Shown piece by piece: positions 34,216 to 44,769 of a stretch of 64,000 bases of DNA. The notes beneath the pieces were generated by a model. That model was not told where the DNA came from. It saw only the letters and a list, made by a program, of their open reading frames with translations, and made no database searches. Within the stretch, counting starts at the first letter, position 1; each line of letters opens with the position of its first letter. The stretch covers positions 48,979,662-49,043,661 of the forward strand of contig JALGQZ010000001.1 of the NCBI GenBank assembly GCA_023105745.1. Direction: 5' to 3'. Position numbers and translations under genes: made by a program. Origin of the DNA: Austropuccinia psidii (lineage: Eukaryota > Basidiomycota > Pucciniomycetes > Pucciniales > Sphaerophragmiaceae).

Positions 34216-34769
34216 TCATTTATGGTGGTTGGTGGGGAGAGTAATTACCAAAAGTAAGTCGCACTCCTTTTATGTGCCTTCGGAGGTATTCTACCCTTTT
34301 GTTGTAAGAATCACCTTGGCCATTCTGTGAGCACTTGTCAATTTTCTGCACATAAGACTCTGGCCAAGCTTTCAACATCAATTTCAATCTTTATGGCCAA
34401 TTAAACTTGGAAAAATGCACTATTCACTTTTCAATTCACTTCCAAGTTTCTCTAATTCCAATTCATCCTTTCATACAATTTAGTTTCTGTTTGTGGCACC
34501 AGCCGGATTTGTAGTTACCAAAAGTAAGTTCCTGTCCTGGTATGCACTTCCCTGAGGAGTCTAAAATCTTTAAAAACATCACCTTGGCCACTTTATGAGA
34601 ACCTGGCATCAATTTTTTCCTTCCAGATCCTTGGCCAATTTTAAAATCACTCACCAACCCCTGTGATGAAGTTTGGAACCAACTTAAGATTCATTTCTCT
34701 TCATTTCTCTCTTTTCTTGCCTTATTTTTATTTTTGTGTATTTAAAGAATTGGCAATGTACTTAAATAT
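34216..34769 (+). repeat. Duplicated module downstream of element B pol
   Basis: Two related segments start near 34219 and 34484. Shared blocks are GGTTGGTGGGGA or GGCACCAGCCGGA, then AGTTACCAAAAGTAAGT, then (A/C)ATCACCTTGGCCA. Element C has the same duplicated arrangement after its pol gene. The second segment fades into AT-rich sequence by about 34740. Confidence 0.6.
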
Positions 34770-37309
34770 GGAAAATTAAGGGTCAACTTTATATTCTATA
34801 ATATTTTTAATTGCATCCCATTTTTAAGTTTTGAATTCCCATACAGCTGAAGGCATTAAAGAAAAAATAGAAATACTGAAATTTTGGGGGAGAAGGAATT
34901 TCGCCTCCAAGGATTCCAGAATTACCCAAATTCCTTGCTGAAATGAATCATTTTTTGAGCTGCATACAAAATTATATTACATTTGGACTGGAATTAAGTC
35001 ACACTTTCTGGAAATCACTTGATTATGAGTATTTGATACCAACCAACATAGTTTCAAATGTTTTAAAAGAAGTAAGACAGCCCTTAATTCAAAAGAAACC
35101 TCATTAAAGTGGCTTTAAATGTCTCTAAGGTTTTTTATGTGCATTTGTGACATTTATGAAGGCTCTTTACAATACATAACTATATGAATGGCACTTTTTT
35201 GGGTCTGAAACAGGGAAAAAATGGAGAAAATGGCAATAATCAGCTTTTTTGGTCTCAACCAGGGGTCAATGATGTCATTACTGGATCTTCTGGTTCTAAA
35301 ACATTTTAAAGGCCAATTAGGGAGATTTTGCATTTTGGGGGAATAAAACTGTGGCTATAAACAGATTTCTTCTTTCTCTGATATTTCCTCTAAATTTCAA
35401 ATTATGATTCTTTTATAATGGTTTTAAACCCATTGAGACTATCAAAAAAGATTCAAACTTTCAATATTACTACGTTATTTACTATTTAAAGTTTTTAAGG
35501 GTGAGTGTGACACATTAAAATACAGTTTAAAAGGATTCATACAAGGGGTTTACAAGAAGCTAGGGATTGTGGGTTCTTCTGGAAGCCCTTGGTGCAATTT
35601 TTTTCAATTGATTAAATATAATAAGCTTCTACAATATCTGAATTCCAGGTATATGCTGATTATTTTCCAATATTACCATTTTGTTTACGAATATTACTAT
35701 GTAGGAATTCAAAATCAGGATGTGGATTGCTCTTTTGGTAAGAGGACGGTCCCTTTTCACCCTGAAGAGGGATGGAAGAGCCTCTCCTCCTTTGCATTTG
35801 AGAGAGGAAAGCACTTTTCACTTAAATGGGTGGTATTTCAGCTTTCACAGCCTTTTATAGCCTACATTCAGCTCAGATGAGGTTTTGAAACCACCTCTGG
35901 TCACTTTTACCAAAAAAAGATTGAAAGATTTCTCCTGGGGTGCTCACAAGTGTGTTCTGATGTGTCAGATGTGTAAAATGCTCTACATAACACATCAGTT
36001 GACCCCATGTTAGTCCAAGGATGAGCTGTTGAAGCAAAATCAAGCTTTCTATTATTTTTGACACCTCATATTTAATATTTTGCAAGACTATCCCACATTA
36101 TTGGCCTTTTTCAGTACTTTGGGAGTTTGACAGTAAAACTGACATAGCTTTGTCAGTTTTGACAGTAGAAAGCCCAAAATTGGCTTACTTTGGAGCTCAT
36201 TATGGGTACATAAACACACTGACATCTCTTTTCATATAACTAGAAGCAAATATGTTAAAGGTATTCAAGCTTTAAATTCCATCGTACAAGCATGGATTTT
36301 GTATGATACCTGTAGTATGATAATTTTCTTAAGAGCCTTTGTTCTAGATTAGATACAGGATTATAGAGCGTATCATAGAAAGTTTATGCTTCTTCCCTTT
36401 CAAAAGAAGATCCCACTTTAGGTATCTCACTTATTTGGCCAATGGTTTTTTCTAACCTCTGGAAGCTTGATGCTGGTCCAATTTGGATAGTACCATTGGA
36501 TAGTCCTAGTTGGGATCTTCAATTTGAAAATCCGTTTGAGGAGTTTATTCCTCAATTTCTAGATTCTATATGGAAATTTAAAATTGGAATTCATTCTAAG
36601 TTCTTAATTTGAGATGAAAAAATGTTTTTATTCTTGCCCTATGTTTACAGGTTTGTATAATTAGAAGGAGGGGAGTTTTACCTTTCTTTTGACTGAATTT
36701 GAAGCTCAGTTCACTTTTGAGTGGGCATATTGATATACCATTAGCTTATGGCATTTTAGTAGAATGCCTTCACTCTCTTTGAGTCAAAGGTTGACACAAA
36801 CCACAAATGTACAAGAATATTACGCCTTTTCACCACAGAAAAATGGGTTTTTTAATTGTTTAGAGCTATTTTCAGTCCATTCAAACGTTGAACCAAGACA
36901 AAGGGTGATTCAACTGTCTTTTGTCACTGTAAAAAATTGCAGTTGTTCACAAATCCACTCTGGTAATTCTGGGATGTTCTTTATCTTAAATATTTGTGTT
37001 AAAGAATACTTTCTCATATCACTTTCTTGCAGTACTTCTCTCAATTGATGCAAATTAAAATTTCCCTTAAATAGAATTCTTTTGGTGTGAGCAACACTTC
37101 CTGTAGACTCATTTTGAATAAATTTTTATTTTGTTTGAGAACAAAAATGTTTTTATCCTTTTCTATACTAATGAAACTAAAAATAAACTGGAATGTTTTA
37201 CTTTTAAACCTCTTCAAACTACTACTGTTTCTTGAGTATACCTAATGCGAAATTTGAGGACAGTAAAAAAAGGCGCTTTCCCATGAGCACTTCACATATG
37301 AACTCTACA
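34770..37309 (+). mobile_element. Strongly diverged A-type LTR with a 1.4-kb insert
   Basis: From about 34850 the order of landmarks matches the A LTR: a TTTTGGGGGAGAAGGAA block, CCTTGCTGA, TGGAATTAAGTCACA, GATACCAAC, GGTCTAAACC-like GGTCTCAACCAGGGGTCAATGATG, GTGGCTATAAACAG, TTTTAAACC. Similarity resumes near 36890 (GTCACTGTAAA, TTGCAGT, GAATAAATTTTTATT, AATTTGAGGACAG) and ends CTCTACA at 37309. The interval 35510-36885 has no counterpart in the A LTR and no recognised content. The left end is uncertain. No terminal duplication could be identified. Confidence 0.6.
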
Positions 37310-39552
37310 ATCTCGCTATGAATTAGTACACTCAATAATTTTTAAGCTCTGAATTCATTCAAAACTCTTAATCTTCCCCAATTAGTCCATTTGTTTCTAC
37401 ATCAAAGTGTTATTTATTCGGTGAGGTTGTAGCTAATCCCATATATAATCCTAACAAAGAAAATGGAATCAAATAGGTAATAATACTTCAATTTTGATTG
37501 CATGTGTGTTAGATTCTAAATTATAAATATGATACTGGTTTTGGAGATACATTGATTATTCATAGGCTATAATGAAAAAAATGTGTAGTTTTACTGATAG
37601 AACTCTAATTTAAGGCCCATTTTACAACACTATCATGAAGATTATCGTTCCGTTTTATTCAATTTCCTTCAATATTTACATCTATGATACATGATATTTT
37701 AATTAAATAGATTTGGCAAAAGAGTTTTTTGTTTTTCAAATTTAAATTTCTAAAGTCAAAAATAATGAAGGAGGGAAATAAACCATGTTAGTGTGCAAAG
37801 ATGATTTCCATTGAGGAGGTATTTGTTGTAACTTTGTTCTAATAAGTATTACTAAATCCAAAAAATAAAAATGCGTATTAACTATGATATTATTTAAGGA
37901 TTCTGCCGATTAAAACTAAGATATTTTGGGAAGAAAAAATCTTCTTCAAGTTTTATGAAATTTGATTGAATATATCACAACTATCCTAGCCATTTTATTT
38001 GAATATCAACTTGTTTATCATCCTATTTTCATACATATCTTGTTTATGAAAATTTCTAAGCTGATTTATAGTTGAGTATGATAAAAATTTCTTTGAATCA
38101 CATCAAAATCACTCAAGATGAAATATACTTACTAAAGGGTAAGGCTTCAGAATTTCATGGAAGAAGCAATGTAAGGGGAAATTTTACATGTATTTTTCAG
38201 TGATATGAAAATTGGTTATAGCTATGACCATAAAATATTGAAAGAATTTGCTACCCTTCTCATTATGAATCTCATATTTCCATACTTTGAATTTGATGTC
38301 ATTAATATTCCTCCTTTTAATTTATTAATACAGAATATTTTTTGAAGCTTTCAAAAGAGTTGGAGTTACATTAAACAAATCTATTGCAAAGCCAAAACCA
38401 ATTTTAGCTTTAAAACAGCTTCAAAAAGCTTAGGAAAGGCTATTGAAAGGCTTGTGTCACACTATAGCTTCATAAAATTAAGAATTCTGATGTTATACTT
38501 CTTTAAAAAGTAAAAGATCGTGAGTCATACAGATATAATTATTTCCAAGTATTGAGGTGGCTGAGAATTTAAGAATTAGATTAGTCATGTGAATCAATTG
38601 ACTAATAACTACTTTTGAGGTAGTATGTAGATAGCTAATTAATTTGAGTATTGGTATTATTTTAGCTTGAAAGTGGTAAAATGTCTTTGAATGCATAATA
38701 TTTCACTTTAAGATATGATAATTTTTGTGAAATTTTTAGTTTCAACTCCAAATTCTTTAAAATTACTTTAGGATTTGATCGTTGAGCTCAGAAGATACCT
38801 AACTAATGATCTTCAATTGTTAAGATCATATGATTATTATTTTACCTAGAATTCCTCCTAGTGATTGATTATTGAGATTTATTAATATGATACAGATTGA
38901 TTAGCTCAAGGTACAGAAACCTAAGTTCTGTGCTATTACTATATTTCTAAGCTTACTTACGAAAATATCAATACCATTTTTACTGAAACAAAATTTTTAG
39001 TGAGCTCAAATTAATATAATCTTATAGATAATATGTGATTGCCATAAATTAAAATTATTACTTCCTCCGTTTTTGTGGTAGAGGTGGGGCTTACAGGGAT
39101 ATATATTGAACATAATTTTCTCTAGCAGTTTTTTTCGATTGTTTCAATTTTGGTATAAAACAATTTGTTCTTCCCTATAGTCTCAGTATAGGAAAATTCA
39201 TTGGAACATATCTTTGGTTGTCAAAGGTGTGATGAGAGAAGATAAAAAGTCAACCTTCAGGCTTGGGGGTAATAACAGGAAAGAGATTCTTACAAGAAAT
39301 GTAAAGTGTTTTCATTTTAACTGATATGATTTCGATTTCAGATCCACAAAATACAAAGAAAGAGTTCTCTGCATAATTTACAATCCAAGATTTTATGCGG
39401 CAGAAAGTGAATTCCATAAAATGAAGGGTATTTTATCACCAGTTTCATTGAAGAAAAGTTATAATGGAAAGGAATGTTTCAGATTGGTCTTCAGGAGTCA
39501 TAGAGAGACGCTCTATGAAGCTTATTAAAAGTATAAGTGGTTGGAAAAATTC
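37310..39552. other. AT-rich interval without supported features
   Basis: No frame longer than about 95 codons and none with a motif. No LTR ends, tRNA boxes or tandem repeats were noticed. It may be ancient, unrecognisable repeat. Confidence 0.5.
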
Positions 39553-39659
39553 ACCGAGTGAGGGAGTCAAACCCCCAACCACAGCTCTACAAGCCCCTGA
39601 ATGTTTTCGAGTTCATTCAAGTTTGAAAGGCAGTCATTCTACCGTTGAACAAATCCGGA
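39553..39659 (-). tRNA. tRNA-Glu(TTC)-like sequence with intron, probably a pseudogene or SINE head
   Basis: Read on minus: acceptor TCCGGAT, D-arm GTTCAACGGTAGAAT, anticodon stem and loop ACTGC-CTTTCAA with TTC, a roughly 35-nt intron-like insertion at the usual site after base 37, then GCTGT (four of five pairs with ACTGC), GGTT, T-arm GGGGG-TTTGACT-CCCTC and acceptor ACTCGGT. Only five of seven acceptor pairs form and the T-loop has TTTGA rather than TTCGA, so it is likely inactive. Related copies lie at 40892 and 41104. Confidence 0.45.
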
Positions 39660-40891
39660 AAAACACCTGATGTTTCAATTGCAACCTTGCGCTGATGTTG
39701 CAGCTCAATGAAACATCACACTGAAAAATTTCCAATAGTGGCGGTGTGGCGCATGGTTGATCAATTGGGTCTTGATTGCAATTCTCAACAAAAACTGCTT
39801 AAAAAGTAATCGCGAACTCATTTTCAATCACTGATGAGCTGTCTCATCAGCCAGCATTTTTGACTGCTGGAAGCCCTGCTCATGAGAGAGCGCGTGGGCA
39901 CTAGTGGTAAGTGCAACTCTCCATCCGGGTGGTCTGAAATCTTTTGATTCCCATTGTTGTCCTTCAGGCTCCCCGTTTACAATTGAGGCTTGAGGCATGA
40001 AAAGGGTAATTGGTTAGACTTGGAAGATGCTTTTTCTCAATAATTAAGCTTTTCCCACCGATCAATCTTGATTTTCACCACCAACGTCCAACCCCAGAAT
40101 GACCAGAAAAAAAGGCATGATTGCCGATCAATCTCACAACATGAACTCAGACTGACAACTCTTCAATATTTCAACAATCCTTCCTCATCAAATCATCTTC
40201 AATTCATCCCACTTTCTTTTTCCTTTGTTATAAACACCTTTCTGTTCATTTTTCTTACTAAATCACACTCTTTTTCTTTTCTCCATCTTATTTTCTTTTC
40301 CTTAATTTTTTTTTAAAACATACTCCTTTGATTCAGGTATCTAACAGACTTATTATTATAGATCTCTTAAAAAATCAACTTTAGCTCTTCATTTATATTG
40401 TAACACTCAGATGGAGTTAAGTTTATATATTTTAGAAAACTTTTTGTCCACTTGATAGGTACATTTCCTTAGGTATAATGCCTATATAGCCTGATGTATA
40501 TTTAAATTGGGAAAAATGAATAAATTAAAATTATAAATGAAAAAATGTTGTTGAACTCTTTCTGGGGATTTTTTCAAATAAAAATTAGCAAAAAAATCCA
40601 CACACTGGCACTGCAGCAAATCTTTTGATCCAGAAAAATAGTGTTGATCAAGGGGGTAAGCAGACTTTTTCCAAGCCTTTGTTTTAAAGCTTATGTGCAG
40701 GTCGTGCGGAAGTTGCTCATCAAAAATGTATTTTGAGTCCCCCCAATTATCATAAGAATTTCATCTTTCAACTTGCTCAAAACATTTTGTTCAGTGCAGC
40801 TCATTGGACCTGGTCCACCAAACTGAGATAGCGATTACATGCAAGTCACTGCACCGTTGGTGCGACGTTGTGGATGAAATGTCAACCCTTT
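39660..40891. other. Interval with short repeats, no gene
   Basis: It includes a weak tRNA-like string at 39892-39955 (GTGGGCACTAGTGGTAAGTGC..TTTTGATTCCCA), a TATAAAC near 40223 and a small inverted repeat GCACCGTTGGTGC near 40852. None is supported strongly enough for its own call. Confidence 0.4.
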
Positions 40892-40999
40892 TCCTGTTGA
40901 TCAATGGTAGAATAACTGCTTGCGGTGCATCATTGGAAAAACTAAATATCATTGATTGCATGAAAAGCTGATGATGGGGGTTCGACTCCCTAACTGGGA
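40892..40999 (+). tRNA. tRNA-like copy 2, intron-bearing
   Basis: It has an A-box-like GATCAATGGTAGAAT and a perfect B-box GGTTCGACTCC at 40979-40989, with GGGGG/CCCTA T-stem. Anticodon-stem sequence is ACTGC followed by TTGCGG, then a long insertion and AGCTGATGAT. The acceptor arms pair poorly. It is the same family as 39553 and forms an inverted pair with 41104-41217. Confidence 0.35.
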
Positions 41000-41103
41000 A
41001 TTATTCTATTTGAAATCTCTTTTTCAATGACATTCAAAACTTTCATTCAAAATTTTCAGAGTCTCAGTGAGCTGAATTTGGAATGGAATTTGAAATAACA
41101 AAG

Positions 41104-41217
41104 TCCAAGTGAGGGAGTCAAACCCCCATCATCAGCTTTTCATGCGATCAATGATATTTAGTTTTTCCATTGATGCACCACAAGTAGTTACTCTACCATT
41201 AAATGAACTAACTCGGA
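41104..41217 (-). tRNA. tRNA-like copy 3, intron-bearing
   Basis: On minus the acceptor arms TCCGAGT and ACTTGGA pair at all seven positions (one G-T). D-arm GTTC..GAGT closes with two wobbles; the loop reads ACTAC-TT-GTG-G before the insertion; the T-arm is GGGGG-TTTGACT-CCCTC. The 3' anticodon stem (GCTGA) does not pair well, so function is doubtful. Confidence 0.4.
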
Positions 41218-41966
41218 TTCTAGTCTTTTGGTCTCAATTATACAATATGAAGGCCATTTTTATATTTGAATTTTAAATTATTCACAAACATTTCTCACCC
41301 TCAAGTATTTGTGTTTGGTCTTATTATGTAATTTAAACCCATCAGGACAGCACTAATTGACCCATTCATGTAAGTCCTCTTCAATAAAAGTAGTCTGAAA
41401 ATGCAATAATCCACTCTTCCCTCATTATTTCAATACTCAAGTCTTCAAATTAAGTTGGTAATTTCCTTAAAGTGCTTTACAAAAAAAATGGTCTATGTGT
41501 AAATAATGATGCATCACTGAAACTAGGTTTTTTTTGAGAAACTTCATTAGAAACAAGGTATATTTTGAGGAAATTTAAGATTCGTTCTCACATTTTTTAG
41601 AATTGATCTTTCTTTGATGAAATATTGATGTTTTTGTAAAATAATGATGAATAATGGCTAGCTTAATAATAATTACCAAAATGTTATTCAATTTACATAT
41701 GGAGGGTAAGGTCAAAATATTTGGGTGAGTTTGTTCATTTAATCACTATTGATGATAAATATTTTAAATCCAATCAATCCCCAATGAAAAGAAAAGGAAA
41801 CACATGATAAAGTCTTTTGGCTTTATCTTCTCATAACTCAAATAGTATAGATATCTACGAAAACTAATTAAGATATCATAATTCATGTATTAACAGAATG
41901 TACTTAAGAGACAAATCTCAAAGACAAAATTCTTTGACAAGCGCATTTCTGATATATGTAGGACAA
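41218..41966. other. AT-rich interval, nothing recognised
   Basis: No frame, repeat or RNA signal was noticed between the tRNA-like copy and the 5' LTR of element C. Confidence 0.5.
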
Positions 41967-42731
41967 TGTAACAACCACTCACCAGGGGTAAGGTTATTCA
42001 TTAATACACCCACTCAAACACCTCAAATCAGCAGATCCCCCATTTGAATCAGAATTCAGTTTCACAAATCTTCCTTTCTGAAACATATATACAGTCTGGT
42101 TCATCAATACAGCCTGACAATACTTGTACAGGTTGGAATTACCCAATACAGTTTGGATACACCATTTCCAAACTGTATGATCACTCAATACTACCACTCC
42201 TCTTGTACAGGCACTGTAAAGCTGTACAGGACCTGTATTGGCCATACTCGAATCAATCCTCCAATCCTCTCATGAAAATTCTCTCTCTGGATCAGGGCTG
42301 GTGATTATCACATTTACCAGCCCCTCTTTCTCCCCCCTGGGAATTTTTCCCCAGTTAATTAATTTAGTTTATTTATTATTTTATGCATATTATTATCCTT
42401 ATTTTGGGTATTCTATTTATTTAATATTAATTTAGTCTTTGCATTTTTCTTTCTTCGCCTGTACAGTATGAGTTGGGTGGCCACATCCTTATTAACCCTT
42501 CTCTTTTCATTCTGACAGGTTGAAACAGTGGACTTGGACTTGTTTGTGGTTGGCTGTTCTATTTCTTACTCTTATTCTTTTGTTTCTGCTTTTCTTATAT
42601 TTCTTTTATTAGTAATTCATCTCTTAACACTCTTAAGTGTATTCCTCTTTATCATATCCTTGAGCCCTCCATAAGTGAGTCCCCATTTACTGAGTGCCAG
42701 GACCTCTTCACTGAGAAGACCCCCCGTGACA
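41967..42731 (+). repeat. 5' LTR of element C
   Basis: It starts TGTAACAACC and ends CCGTGACA. About a dozen TACAG or CTGTA words cluster in 42080-42470, several as palindromic CTGTACAG. It differs from the 3' LTR by substitutions and a 15-bp length difference near its end, where GAGTCCCC appears within a short duplication. Confidence 0.9.
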
Positions 42732-43411
42732 TTAAATTCATTGACTCATATTTGATTTTTTCTCTTCACTAATTTAAATTCATTTTGACTTCATGATTCT
42801 TTAATGATTATTATTTTTTCTCTCATCAATTTTCATCTCATTCATTTAATTCAAATGAAAATGGATTCTTCCTATTTTCATTAATAATTGCTGACCATCT
42901 CATTTCATTTCATTCCTTACAGTTCAAATCAAACTTCTTTTGTCTTTATATTCAGGTTTTATCAGGGGTTATTGATTGGTTGAGTGATTGAATTATTCAT
43001 GGGGAATCATTTCGTTTATTGATTCAGCAATTCAGGATTTTATTTGGATTGGATTGATTGACTCTGAATTCTCAAGATATTTGATTAATCCTCAAGAATT
43101 GATTTTGATTATTGATTGATTTTGACTCATCAAGACATTGAACTGATTCCTGAAGATATTGATTTGACTGATTGATTCCTCAAGAATTTGATTTTCATAT
43201 TGAAGACACTTATTGATTGATTATTGATATTTGAATTTGAATTGATTTTTGATATTGGTTGAATTGATTGATTGATTGTTGATTGAATTTGATTTCACCT
43301 CAAGACTGTTGATTGGTTCCTCAAGATTAATCAAGATTTTTATTGTGACTGATTTGGCCAAGCTTTGATTTCTGTTTTAATACCATCAATTTATTATTCT
43401 AATTTTTCATA
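42732..43411 (+). other. Leader of element C
   Basis: Low-complexity region built from TTGATT, GATTGATT and CTCAAGA words. The sequence right after the LTR (TTAAATTCATTGACTC) has no TGG primer site. Its word usage matches the leader of element B. Confidence 0.6.
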
Positions 43412-44769
43412 ATGCCAGTTCAGCATAGCCCTCCAGCAAAGAACACTAGATCTCAAAGAAATCCAGCTGTTTTCACTCCTACAGCAAGGGTTCCTCTTGA
43501 CCGCACACCATCAGTTAATCAACTGAGTGCAAACTTGGACAGGGGACTACCAATGGAAGGAGCAGCACCCTCTAGAAGAGTGGGAATTAAATCAAGAAGA
43601 TCAAGATCTTTTTCTGGACTCTTGGGTGGCTACCCTGGCATGTCTGAAGGTGCAAGAGAAAGACTAGGGGAAGTTGAAAATGAAGACAGGGAAGAGTCTG
43701 TGGAAGAGGAAGATTCTGGGGAGAATGAAGTGGCAGATGCTTTGGCAAATGCTCTAGAGGTGCCTCAGGGTTCTAATATAGCCCTTTCTAATCAACCTCT
43801 TGTCTGTCAGACTGAACCAAGTCTCCTCAAGATGATGGAGAAAATGTGTCAATTCATGGGGCAACTCACTCAAGCAGTTGCCCCCAGGGACAATTCGAAA
43901 GCCCCTACTTTCAAAACTCCATCCATGAAGGCACCCGAGTCTTTTGAGGGTACTCAAGCTCATAAATTGAGAGGATTCATCCAACCATGTCAGTTAATTT
44001 TCCATAATGACCCAGCAAATTTCTTCTCTGACAGGAAGAAAGTTCTTTACTCAACTTCTTTTCTCACTGGTAGAGCTGGAAAGTGGATTGGACCCTATAT
44101 CTCAAATCTTTCCATTGAAGATCCTTCCTACCTCCTCAATAATTGGCAGTTATTTGAAACTCAATTATTCACTTTGTTTGGTGACCCCAATGAAGTCAGA
44201 AAGGCTAAACAGGAGTTGGACAATTTGAGGATGCAGGAAAGTGGTGATGTATCCTTGTACATTGCTGATTTCAGAATCTCAATGTCAAGAATTGGAGATT
44301 GGGGGGAAAGAGCTTATTTCCAGGTTTACAGTAGAGGATTGGAATCAAGATCATCGGATCAGTTGGCCCTCACCCTGGAAACTTTGACACTCTTCAAGAA
44401 CTTATGGATGACACTTTAGAATTAGACACAAGTGATCATTAGAGGCAAAAAGAAAAGGGTGGAAATCAAGAGAAGAAGCCTCCTGTTACTGCGTCCAATT
44501 AATCTAGGCCTCCTCAGAACTCCTCTTCAAAGAGGCCTCACCAAAAGAAGAATAAGAAGGGCAAGCAATTTCAATCTTCAAAGGACAAGCCCCATCCTTC
44601 TCTCCTCAATAATGACAATAAATTAATTAGTTCTGAAAAGGAGAGGAGTATTAAAGAGGGGTTGTGTACTTATTGTGGTGGAAAGCACCCAATTGAAAAA
44701 TGCTTCAAGAGACCTCAGAACAAGCCTGGGTCATCAAGAGGCTTCCCTAGCAAGCAGGGAAAAGCCTGA
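43412..44769 (+). pseudogene. Element C gag, one frame change and several stops
   Basis: The first 335 codons are open (43412-44419): a Ser/Arg-rich N-terminus beginning MPVQHSPPAKNTRSQ, an acidic linker (EDREESVEEED) and a Gag domain with LFGDPNEVRKAKQEL and IGDWGERAYFQ. The frame then shifts near 44360-44400. The restored reading direction contains an intact zinc knuckle CTYCGGKHPIEKC (CX2CX3HX4C) near 44670 and ends with TGA at 44767-44769. Short stops also fall near 44440 and 44500. Gag appears to be a separate frame from pol in this family, unlike the A elements. Confidence 0.85.

Noticed and set aside
39892..39955. Possible fourth tRNA-like sequence
   Set aside because: Only short A- and B-box-like strings; acceptor and anticodon arms do not form.
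42044..42304. Frames within the element C LTRs (also 51405-51593)
   Set aside because: They fall in the LTR U3 with TACAG repeats on both strands and are not kept between the two LTRs as proteins.
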